This document shows, piece after piece, positions 6,815-12,855 of a stretch of DNA of 20,028 nt; position 1 is the stretch's first letter, and each line of letters starts with the position of its first letter. A model generated the notes under the pieces. That model was not told the DNA's origin. It was given only the letters and a program-made list of their open reading frames with translations, and did not search any database. Both the position numbers and the translations under genes were made by a program. The DNA comes from a virus, in IMG/VR virus record IMGVR_UViG_3300032323_001958, positions 1 to 20,028 of that record; one strand, given 5' to 3'.

Positions 6815-7321
6815 TCAAACTGTATAGCCGTCCTGATGAGGCCATAAGTAGTCGTAGGTAGGAGGCTTAGAACCAGTGTCCTCTGGCCAGTTGAACTGTT
6901 TGTACCAGTCGTAGTTTTTGCACAATAGCGCTGTACGGTGGGTCGAGCACAGGTCGGCATAGTACTTTGTATCTGACATCCAAGGTGGGACAACTAGGTC
7001 AGGCGAGATGCGACCAAGCTCGAGAGCTTTGTCGTACGTGCGATATGTTTTGTCAAGAAGCGTAGACTTGTAGCCACGAGCGCGCCACTCAAAATACGTT
7101 GCTGAAATGTACGAAACAAGCAACGTCTCGTAGCCACGCCACATACGAACAACGGGGTGGTTTGACCAACCTTTGGGATCTCGGTGGTTGCCGTCTGGGT
7201 CAAGATTGCACATGTTAAGCAGGCACTGCCACGCCTCGAGCGTCTGCTTGTGTAGACGCTTGTTGTCAAGGTGGTGAGCAGTAAGCTCGAATGACTCAGT
7301 GTTAGTAAGAAATGATTGCAT
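6815..7321 (-). CDS. Pyrimidine-dimer DNA glycosylase (Pyr_excise, DenV-related)
   Basis: 168 residues, ATG with AGGAC six bases upstream. MQSFLTNTESFE (1-12) followed by HHLDNKRLHKQTLEAWQ (16-32), GWSNHPVVRMWRGYE (51-65), EWRARGY (78-84) and a C-terminal THRTALLCKNYDWY match the bacterial and phage Pyr_excise family (the MSMEG_6728-like branch related to T4 endonuclease V). The H-x-RMWRGYE block and the C-terminal aromatic/basic motif are the family hallmarks. Known function: removal of UV-induced cyclobutane pyrimidine dimers by a glycosylase/AP-lyase reaction. For a phage in sunlit water this would repair the incoming or replicating genome. It has its own promoter-like region (7347-7352) and an inverted repeat overlapping the start, so it is probably a separate transcription unit start rather than only a read-through gene. 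Confidence 0.82.
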   Translation of the reverse strand: MQSFLTNTESFELTAHHLDNKRLHKQTLEAWQCLLNMCNLDPDGNHRDPKGWSNHPVVRMWRGYETLLVSYISATYFEWRARGYKSTLLDKTYRTYDKALELGRISPDLVVPPWMSDTKYYADLCSTHRTALLCKNYDWYKQFNWPEDTGSKPPTYDYLWPHQDGYTV

Positions 7322-7347
7322 GTAACCGTCCTATGTCGTTGGTTACA
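7321..7347 (-). promoter_or_regulatory. Inverted repeat TGTAACC-N13-GGTTACA, operator-like
   Basis: Perfect 7-base arms (7321-7327 and 7341-7347) with a 13-base spacer. The left arm touches the start codon of the glycosylase gene and the right arm abuts the -10 box at 7347-7352, so the repeat spans the expected transcription start and the Shine-Dalgarno. The placement is typical of a repressor operator; as RNA, a 13-base loop would expose AGGAC, so an RNA switch is an alternative. Confidence 0.55.
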
Positions 7348-7352
7348 TTATA
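7347..7352 (-). promoter_or_regulatory. Consensus -10 box (TATAAT) for the UV-glycosylase gene
   Basis: A perfect TATAAT on the - strand, 25 bases before the ATG at 7321, in a 68-base gap. Expected start of transcription near 7340. The -35 position shows only a weak ACGAAA, which is normal for actinobacterial promoters where the -10 dominates. Confidence 0.6.
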
Positions 7353-7389
7353 CATATCTAATGGCCGTTTTTCGTGACCGACCAAAGTA

Positions 7390-8637
7390 CTAGCTTTCTT
7401 TTGTGTAGTACTTCTTCTTAACTGCTTGGCGGCTAAAACCCTTGTCTGTATTGACTAACCACTCGCGGTCGCCAATTAGCTCGCCCTGTGGTCCGTTTGG
7501 CTGACCTTCAAGCGCGGCCTTCGCTGCATCAGCAATCCACTCTGCAGCCTGTACTGCAACTGCCTTGCCCCATGTTGACGACAATGGCGAGTAGTCTTTT
7601 GCTTCAGTAAACGCCCAGCTATCTGGAAGACCCTGCAGACGTGCTGCCTCGCGGTGAGTAATACGGCGCTCAAGTGTTGGGTGGATCACATGATCTAGCG
7701 CGCCGCCTGTCATAACGTGCGCCCACGAGTTACCGTCCCAGCGGCATGGCATCGTGAATCCCATGTTGAAATCATTAGCGCGAAGCTTTTCTTCTTGCGC
7801 AAGCCAAGACTGTGGAAACTGGTCATTGTTCTTTGCAACAGCTTCTCGAAGAGCCTTACTTACAGGTGTCATTGGCTTCCAACCTTCGTTGCCAAGAATG
7901 TCAAAGATTTCTTTAATGCGCTGTCCTTCAAGGTTTTGCTTGTTCATGTGGCCATCAACTACACCACTTTCATTGCGCAAGTGCGCAACAAACTTTGATG
8001 GAGCCTTGCTGTATGGCTGCGGATCCCATGACAACTCAAGATTCTCAAGGTCGCCAATAACGTCCATCATTGTCGGCATTTCATCAGGAGCAATAGCCTG
8101 CGCGCCGAATGGCATTCCTTTTTCAACGGCCGTCCAGAAGTAGCGCATGCGATATGAAAATCCACCAACCTGGAGGTTGTTCATTTTGACATGATACAGG
8201 TCGTACTCTTTTCCAGAAAGCTCTTCAACCATGTCGCGGTACTTAATCATTGCATCACGGCCTTGAGTAAGCGCTTGCTGCACACACTCAAAGATAATCA
8301 TCTTTGGTTTGATCCGCGCAGCATACTTCATAAAAGCGCGTGTATGTTCGTGTGCCTTTGCGTCAGGTCCACGGTTTGCAGGACCAGACCATACCGACCA
8401 ACCAGAGCATGGCGGGCAACCAAGCACGATGTCAGCCTTGTTGTCTGGCCATTCATTTGGATCATCTGAAAAGAATGAAGACCAGTTGTCGCCAAGGTGT
8501 TGTCGGTTTAACTCAGCAACTCGGTTGCCAAAGTTCAAAGTTCCTGTGCGGACATTCATATCAATGCCCTTGTTTACAAAGCCAAGGCTCATGAAGCCAG
8601 CGAGGCCGTTGCAGTCGTTAAAAGTAAATTCTGACAT
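7390..8637 (-). CDS. DNA (cytosine-5) methyltransferase, orphan
   Basis: 415 residues, ATG with GGAGAA upstream. C5-methyltransferase motifs in order: motif I-like FNDCNGLAGFMSLGF (6-20, a degenerate version of the FxGxGG loop), motif IV GCPPCSGWS (73-81) with the catalytic C77, motif VI FECVQ (116-120, usually ENV), motif VIII GGFSYRMRYFW (158-168) with the R-x-R pair, a target-recognition region of about 200-325, motif IX RRITHREAARLQGLPDSW (324-341) and motif X STWGKAVAVQAAEWI (353-367; GNA is usual). All catalytic features are present, so it is probably active. No restriction enzyme is encoded nearby; as in other phages it would protect the genome from host nucleases by methylating a specific sequence. 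Specificity cannot be read. A modifying enzyme with another outcome is conceivable because of the nearby glycosyltransferases. Confidence 0.87.
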   Translation of the reverse strand: MSEFTFNDCNGLAGFMSLGFVNKGIDMNVRTGTLNFGNRVAELNRQHLGDNWSSFFSDDPNEWPDNKADIVLGCPPCSGWSVWSGPANRGPDAKAHEHTRAFMKYAARIKPKMIIFECVQQALTQGRDAMIKYRDMVEELSGKEYDLYHVKMNNLQVGGFSYRMRYFWTAVEKGMPFGAQAIAPDEMPTMMDVIGDLENLELSWDPQPYSKAPSKFVAHLRNESGVVDGHMNKQNLEGQRIKEIFDILGNEGWKPMTPVSKALREAVAKNNDQFPQSWLAQEEKLRANDFNMGFTMPCRWDGNSWAHVMTGGALDHVIHPTLERRITHREAARLQGLPDSWAFTEAKDYSPLSSTWGKAVAVQAAEWIADAAKAALEGQPNGPQGELIGDREWLVNTDKGFSRQAVKKKYYTKES

Positions 8638-8697
8638 ATGTTCTCCGTTGTTGCCGTTTATTCAACTGTATCCGGTGACGCCAGAAAAGGTGGTAAC

Positions 8698-8979
8698 TTA
8701 CTTCTCGCCTACTTCGTAACCACAGGCCGCGTAGCCAGCGATGTCTACCCACGTGTCTGGTTGAAATCCAGACTTAGAAGCGTATCTGGCCACCTTTACA
8801 GCAACCATTGCCATAGCGACATCTTCTTGTGTAACCTCTATCCCAAAGATTACCGACCATAGTTTGGCAATCCTGGTGAAGTTCTCTTCTGGTCCGCCGT
8901 ACTGCGCATCGCGCTGGCCAGTAACAATTGTTGCTGCTTCGTCTAAGCAACGAGTTCTTCCGTTTTTAGCTTTGGTCAT
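8698..8979 (-). CDS. DUF6378 family phage protein
   Basis: 93 residues. LDEAATIVTGQRDAQYGGPE (12-31), ENFTRIAKLWSVIFG (32-46), VTQEDVAMAMVAVKVARYAS (49-68) and DTWVDIAGYAACGYE (75-89) match the conserved layout of the DUF6378 proteins widespread in phages of many hosts. The pattern of acidic and hydrophobic helices, with ED and D-IAGYAA, resembles all-alpha MazG/dUTPase-2 NTP pyrophosphatases, so a nucleotide-related role is possible; that is inference, and the family has no established function that I know. The start overlaps the end of the preceding gene by 14 bases, and 60 bases separate its stop from the methyltransferase start. Confidence 0.75.
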   Translation of the reverse strand: MTKAKNGRTRCLDEAATIVTGQRDAQYGGPEENFTRIAKLWSVIFGIEVTQEDVAMAMVAVKVARYASKSGFQPDTWVDIAGYAACGYEVGEK

Positions 8980-9169
8980 TTTCTACCTTTGTTCGCACGT
9001 ACACTATTGCTTTGTAGTCGCTTGCCGCCGACGGCTCGATGTGAATTTCCGTATCGTGTGGAAGTTCAATTTCGTCGTTTTCCATAAACTCTTTCCAACT
9101 TCTCAAGGCCTGTTCTTTGATCTCTTCTAGCGTTGATCCAAATACTTCAAATTCAATTGCTGCTCTCAT
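8966..9169 (-). CDS. Small protein of unknown function
   Basis: 67 residues, acidic, not recognised. It starts with a strand-like RAAIEFEVFG, continues into a helix (STLEEIKEQALRSWKEFMEN) and ends with two further strands around TEIHIEP and KAIVYVRTK, a beta-alpha-beta-beta arrangement like small ferredoxin-like or dsRBD-like folds. The ATG lies in a 4-base ATGA overlap with the upstream gene and its end overlaps the DUF6378 start by 14 bases, so it is clearly part of the operon. No catalytic motif, cysteines or membrane segment. Confidence 0.65.
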   Translation of the reverse strand: MRAAIEFEVFGSTLEEIKEQALRSWKEFMENDEIELPHDTEIHIEPSAASDYKAIVYVRTKVENDQS

Positions 9170-9405
9170 AAGAGTGCTCTTTTCTCCAGCGAGTACGGTG
9201 AGTGATGTGTTTCTGGTAATTCTGGAAGTATACCGTCAATGCTGCGAACAATCACGTCGCCTCCACCAACTGCAAGTACTTCGCAAAAGCGTCCGTTGTG
9301 TATTTCTCCAACGACACCTCGATATGCGTCTAGTTTGACGCGAACAATATCGCCAACATTTGTATCTTTTAGCGATACTTCACTCCAAGTTACTTCTGAG
9401 GGCAT
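9166..9405 (-). CDS. Small SH3/KOW-like protein of unknown function
   Basis: 79 residues from the ATG at 9405. The frame also has an ATG at 9420, but AGGAG at 9411-9415 lies five bases before the 9405 start, so the shorter form is preferred. It holds a compact beta-barrel-like segment, VGDIVRVKLDAYRGVVGEI, then FCEVLAVGGGDVIVRSIDG; the GDxVRV...GxVGEI pattern resembles KOW/SH3-like barrels of nucleic-acid or protein binding proteins. Function not known. The start overlaps the end of the MazG-like gene by 16 bases and its stop overlaps the next start in ATGA. It could be an adaptor or a small host-takeover protein, but nothing in the sequence proves this. Confidence 0.65.
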   Translation of the reverse strand: MPSEVTWSEVSLKDTNVGDIVRVKLDAYRGVVGEIHNGRFCEVLAVGGGDVIVRSIDGILPELPETHHSPYSLEKRALL

Positions 9406-9851
9406 GCTGTCTCCTGACATGTTGAAGTGTCAAAGTCGTCAAGTGCTCGAGAGCATGAGCCGCACTTTACGCCTTCAGCTTTTACTTTGTATCCTTTAAG
9501 TTGACGCTTACGATTTACTTCCATCTTGTTTACATAGTATGCGTCAAGTTGCTCGTCTGTACCGCCTACCGCGCAAATAATGTTTGCTACGAAGTGGAGA
9601 ATATCAACGCACTCTTTGACTACTGCTTCACGGTTGACATATGGATCGTCGTGCTGCCAAGGCTTCCACGAGATCTCTTTGCGAACTTCTGCAAGTTCGT
9701 CGTCAATTGCGAGCATATTCCATCGCAGATACTCGATGATGTTGTTGAGCTTATATGGCTGATCGCCCTCAAACTTGTGGTAGATGACTCCATAAGCTTC
9801 TTCCTGAAGCTCTTTTGTTTTCTTGAGCCAATCGTTGAATAGCACTCCCAT
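9390..9851 (-). CDS. MazG/dUTPase-2-like nucleotide pyrophosphatase with C-terminal cysteine cluster
   Basis: 153 residues, ATG in a 1-base TAATG overlap with the upstream gene. The all-alpha NTP pyrophosphatase signature is visible: DDELAEVRKE (50-59) giving E52, E55 and E59, then KECVDILHFVANI (79-91) giving E80 and D83, which together bind Mg2+ and the triphosphate. YVNKMEVNRKRQLKGY (106-121) is the C-terminal helix with the KM-x-N-x-x-R pattern of dimeric dUTPases. Probable reaction: hydrolysis of dUTP or another (d)NTP to the monophosphate, lowering dUTP during phage DNA synthesis or clearing damaged nucleotides. Unusual is an added tail with C130-x2-C133 and C145-x4-C150, probably a small zinc site. 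Substrate (dUTP or other) cannot be decided. Confidence 0.75.
   Translation of the reverse strand: MGVLFNDWLKKTKELQEEAYGVIYHKFEGDQPYKLNNIIEYLRWNMLAIDDELAEVRKEISWKPWQHDDPYVNREAVVKECVDILHFVANIICAVGGTDEQLDAYYVNKMEVNRKRQLKGYKVKAEGVKCGSCSRALDDFDTSTCQETACPQK
9411..9415 (-). promoter_or_regulatory. Shine-Dalgarno AGGAG deciding the start at 9405
   Basis: AGGAG on the - strand, five bases before the ATG at 9405. The alternative ATG at 9420 has no such site, so translation most likely begins at 9405. Confidence 0.6.
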
Positions 9852-10858
9852 TAGATTCCTATCTCTTTCTTTAGTTGTTGTACTGACTCGTATGTTCCTG
9901 GCACGCTGTTCATGTACTGATCTCGTTGAGCAACAGCAATTTCATATCTGTCGAGAACAGACATTTGCTCTAGTCCTGACGCTAGATGATTCCAGGCCTC
10001 TCCGATCTTTGATGCTAATCTCCACTCTGTAGCTACGGGAGTAAGCGTGTTCATCGCTTGAGCAAATCTTGATGACCACCACAACAACTTATCGTCATGA
10101 GGTCCGATAATTACTCCAAGAGAACTTGCAATGTTGTCTTGAACGTGCGCATCAGTCCACGTTCTGTTTTCTCTAGCCGCAGTTGACGGGTACATTAGAT
10201 GTTCTAATACGCCAGCGCACCATTTTGTTTTTGGGCTGTCAATGACCCAGTACTTTTGTCTATTTGTATTTATAGACATGTTTTGTTTTACAAGCATTGA
10301 GTCAAGGTTTACTCCAGAAAACGACGAACCCATTGACTCTGGAATACCAGAAGAATCAGACACCTTTTGATCAATCGGCAAGGCTGGGTAAATAGTTGTT
10401 GGCCATTTTTCAGAAAGCAATAGCGACGCTCCCCGAATAACCTTGTCTTTTGCCTTGGCGTTCTTCATGATTTCTTTGTACTCTTTTCGCATCGAGTACA
10501 GCTGCTTCGTAAGTCGTGAATTGTCTTTTTCAATTGACCGAAGGCTTGCATGGATCTTTGAAGGCTCTGGAGCATCAACGAAAAGACGTAGTTTTTTACT
10601 TCCATACAGCGTCTCAATTGCTGCAAGAACTCCGTAAGCTTTGTTCGCTGTCATGCTAAGAACTGGCGCAACTCCAACTAAAACAGAGTCATACTCATCA
10701 AAATGTTTTGCTGTCCACGATACGGCGGGATCGGCCCAGACTACCTCAACACTACTTTCAACAAGAGCGTCATTCAACATTCCAGCAAACGAGGCATTTC
10801 GCCTGCTTAATGAGTATGAGGACTGCGATGCAGTCATTCCGCATATGAGTACTTTCAT
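9851..10858 (-). CDS. Putative GT-B-like glycosyltransferase-related protein
   Basis: 335 residues, ATG in an ATGA overlap with the nucleotidyltransferase. The N-terminus MKVLICGMTASQSS looks like the first strand and loop of a Rossmann domain, followed by DSVLVGVAPVLSMTANKAYG and LRLFVDAPEPSKIH, a layout seen in N-terminal domains of GT-B enzymes. Residues ~110-135 are a basic helix that may be a coiled coil. The C-terminal half has LGVIIGPHDDKLLWWSSRFA and then ATEWRLASKIGEAWNHLA, like the donor-binding domain of GT-B enzymes, although the usual E-x7-E pair is not evident. Placement between an NTP-sugar nucleotidyltransferase and pyrophosphatase genes supports a transferase role. It could equally be a structural homologue without activity; the assignment is tentative. 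Confidence 0.45.
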   Translation of the reverse strand: MKVLICGMTASQSSYSLSRRNASFAGMLNDALVESSVEVVWADPAVSWTAKHFDEYDSVLVGVAPVLSMTANKAYGVLAAIETLYGSKKLRLFVDAPEPSKIHASLRSIEKDNSRLTKQLYSMRKEYKEIMKNAKAKDKVIRGASLLLSEKWPTTIYPALPIDQKVSDSSGIPESMGSSFSGVNLDSMLVKQNMSINTNRQKYWVIDSPKTKWCAGVLEHLMYPSTAARENRTWTDAHVQDNIASSLGVIIGPHDDKLLWWSSRFAQAMNTLTPVATEWRLASKIGEAWNHLASGLEQMSVLDRYEIAVAQRDQYMNSVPGTYESVQQLKKEIGI

Positions 10859-11586
10859 GCCAGGTCACCATTCTTACTTGCAATGTACGCAGACGGTATA
10901 CCGACATCAAAAGCTTTGACGTCGTATAGATGTGTTGGCCATCGCATAATCATGTTTAGGTACGGACCAATTTTCATTTCAGATGACTCTTTGCGATTTG
11001 CCCATTCATTTGAAAGTATGTCAAAGGCTCTACCCGTCTGAAAGACCACGGGGCCGCACCATACTTTTACATTTCCATCAATCCAAATATCGTCTATTCC
11101 GACTGGAGTTCCTTCAACGAACTTGTAGTTTTCATTGTCTTCATGTGCGTGCTGTATTCGCGTAAACCTAGATGCTTGCTCGAGTGTCACTGTTCGTACG
11201 CCAATTGCGTCGGTCTTGTTTACTCTGCTACTAAAAGCCATGTCAACTACGATGTCTTGATCCATCACGTTATCGCTCATAAGTAGCATTGTTTGGTCGT
11301 GCACCGCGTCCGACAGTCCAATCATTGTCGCGTGCCCTGGTCCCGCTGGCTCTTCTTGAACAACCAACCGCACCCACTTTGAGTATGAAGAAAGTGCAGC
11401 ACCAATGTCGTCATAGTTTGCTGCAGACGCGACCACTGTTACTCGCTCAACGCCAGAGGCTGAAGCGTATTCAACAGCGTATGCAACGAGCGGCATTCCA
11501 TTGATCTCAAGCAGTGGCTTGTAGAACGGCTTAGCAAAGCCTTCCATCCGCTGGCCACGGCCTGCGGCAAGAATTACTGCTTCCAA
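10855..11586 (-). CDS. Sugar- or alcohol-phosphate nucleotidyltransferase
   Basis: 243 residues. The start is a TTG at 11586: no earlier start exists in frame, AGGA lies about nine bases upstream, and the conserved loop at residues 6-13 needs this start. LAAGRGQRM (6-14) with K19 and KPLLEING (23-30) is the nucleotide-triphosphate binding signature of the RmlA/GlmU/LicC superfamily. PAGPGHATMIGL and LLMSDNVMD supply the base-contacting and metal (Asp) segments. Reaction: NTP + X-phosphate to NDP-X + PPi, where X is a sugar or an alcohol such as choline. Length matches short RmlA-N/LicC-type enzymes without the hexapeptide domain. Its neighbours, a kinase and a HAD phosphatase, suggest a complete activation path. 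The ends overlap the phosphatase gene by 13 bases and the downstream GT-like gene by four. Confidence 0.82.
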   Translation of the reverse strand: MEAVILAAGRGQRMEGFAKPFYKPLLEINGMPLVAYAVEYASASGVERVTVVASAANYDDIGAALSSYSKWVRLVVQEEPAGPGHATMIGLSDAVHDQTMLLMSDNVMDQDIVVDMAFSSRVNKTDAIGVRTVTLEQASRFTRIQHAHEDNENYKFVEGTPVGIDDIWIDGNVKVWCGPVVFQTGRAFDILSNEWANRKESSEMKIGPYLNMIMRWPTHLYDVKAFDVGIPSAYIASKNGDLA

Positions 11587-12092
11587 CGCCAGTCCTGCTT
11601 AGCCCAAATAAAATCCCAACCTGCTTCTTCCGCTGGACCTTTTCCTTCAATCCTGTCGTCAATGTACACACCAGATGAGTCAAGGCTTTCAAGTATTTCC
11701 TTGCGAGCGTCAGTCGTGGTGCTTGCAGCAACAAGGTTATCTGCGTTAAGCCCTAGCTCTTGCAGTATTACTGTTGCTGTTGCCTTAGCAGCGCCAGTGA
11801 CATAGAACACTCGAGCTCTCATGTCGTGTTCAAGCGCACGCATGATCTCTGCAAAAGGAAGCGCGTTCTTTAATGCAGCCCCTGCGCGAAGCACTTCAAT
11901 GTATGCCTCTGTCTTCTTTTCGTGAAGCTCGCGAGCTTTTTCGTGGGAACCGACAGCTGACGGCAGCCATGTCTGCCACGGGTGCCCCCAGGCTTGGACA
12001 GGCATATCAATCCCGACATATTTGTAAGACTCAATTACAAGGCTTCTTGAATCAACAAGAACACCGTCAATGTCTGAGCACCATGTTGCCAT
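11574..12092 (-). CDS. HAD-superfamily phosphatase
   Basis: 172 residues from the ATG at 12092, chosen because AAAGGAAA (12097-12104) precedes it and the catalytic motif then lies at residues 6-14; an in-frame ATG at 12107 overlaps the previous gene. HAD motifs: SDIDGVLVDS (6-15) with nucleophile D7 and acid/base D9, VFYVTGA (95-101) with T99, K131 in DARKEI, and YIDDR (143-147) with D145/D146 for Mg2+. The cap is small. Reaction: hydrolysis of a phosphomonoester, perhaps a sugar bisphosphate as in heptose activation (kinase, phosphatase, nucleotidyltransferase), or a regulatory or 3'-phosphate removal as in polynucleotide kinases. The gene is placed between kinase and nucleotidyltransferase, which favours the small-molecule path. 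Confidence 0.82.
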   Translation of the reverse strand: MATWCSDIDGVLVDSRSLVIESYKYVGIDMPVQAWGHPWQTWLPSAVGSHEKARELHEKKTEAYIEVLRAGAALKNALPFAEIMRALEHDMRARVFYVTGAAKATATVILQELGLNADNLVAASTTTDARKEILESLDSSGVYIDDRIEGKGPAEEAGWDFIWAKQDWRWKQ

Positions 12093-12093
12093 G

Positions 12094-12855
12094 TTATTTC
12101 CTTTCAATAGCTTTTTCTAAGACTTCAATTACACGAGGTAGCGCGTCTGGCATGTTTCGTTTCACGTACGGAATTGCGCGCATTACGTGAATGACTGCCC
12201 AAGACTCACCAACCTCAAATAGTTCTTCGTCGTTTACAACATCTGCAATGTCGTCGTGGCTGTACGCAAGCATTCCATTGTTGTACTTTGCGTGTTCCCA
12301 GCCGTATGCGCTTTGAAGCATCTTTCCAACATCAACTGCTGGAGAGTCTGGGACGACCTCAGTCGCTCTGATCGGATCAATCAACACGTTTCCATAGCCT
12401 GGGCGAAACATCACGTTTTCAGAAGTCGGGTCGCCGTGCGTCAGCGCGTGCTTTAGTCGGTATGCCCCAACAGCGGCCTTTGTTGCGTCAGCGATGATTG
12501 CGTCTTTTGCCGCGTTGCTGATAAGCGTGTCAAGATGCCGATCAATAGTTCCCTGCATCTTCTCCTTGAGAAGCTTGTGAGTATTTGTCGTCGGCGGAAC
12601 TGCTGGAGGCTGGGACCACACGTGACGTAGTAGCGCAACATGAACAAACGAGTTATCAATTGTCCAGTAGTCAATGTACTCAAGTTTTTCCATGACATAG
12701 CCGTCGTCAAGCAGGCTTACAATATTTGGAAATACGTGACTCCCATGCTGAATAAGCCACTCGCCTTGCTCGCGTGTTCGCTCTGGAATTCCACCTGACT
12801 TGGTGACAGTGCCATCGCCGTTGTCAATGACAACTGCACCAGATAGACCCCTCAC
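12094..12855 (-). CDS. APH/choline-kinase-like small-molecule kinase
   Basis: 253 residues, GTG start in a GTGA overlap with the upstream glycosyltransferase; no separate Shine-Dalgarno. Protein-kinase-like fold of the aminoglycoside phosphotransferase/choline kinase group: GLSGAVVID (3-11) as the glycine loop, K19 as the candidate ATP-binding lysine, MEKLEYIDYW (55-64) as hinge, LTHGDPTSENVMF (138-150) with H140, catalytic D142 and N147, and VLIDP (157-161) with D160 as the Mg2+ ligand. Reaction: ATP-dependent phosphorylation of an alcohol, sugar or aminosugar. With a LicC-like nucleotidyltransferase nearby, a LicA-like phosphocholine or a sugar-1-phosphate path is possible. Antibiotic resistance is unlikely here, given the phage operon context. 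Confidence 0.78.
   Translation of the reverse strand: MRGLSGAVVIDNGDGTVTKSGGIPERTREQGEWLIQHGSHVFPNIVSLLDDGYVMEKLEYIDYWTIDNSFVHVALLRHVWSQPPAVPPTTNTHKLLKEKMQGTIDRHLDTLISNAAKDAIIADATKAAVGAYRLKHALTHGDPTSENVMFRPGYGNVLIDPIRATEVVPDSPAVDVGKMLQSAYGWEHAKYNNGMLAYSHDDIADVVNDEELFEVGESWAVIHVMRAIPYVKRNMPDALPRVIEVLEKAIERK

Noticed and set aside
7390-8637. Restriction-modification system
   Set aside because: No endonuclease gene is found on either side; the adjacent nuclease-like gene is a UV-damage glycosylase.
9406-9420. Earlier ATG for the SH3/KOW-like protein
   Set aside because: AGGAG lies between the two ATGs and serves the one at 9405.
12094-12855. APH-like kinase as an antibiotic-resistance gene
   Set aside because: It is embedded in a phage activation cassette by a GTGA overlap and shares only the general fold motifs with resistance enzymes.
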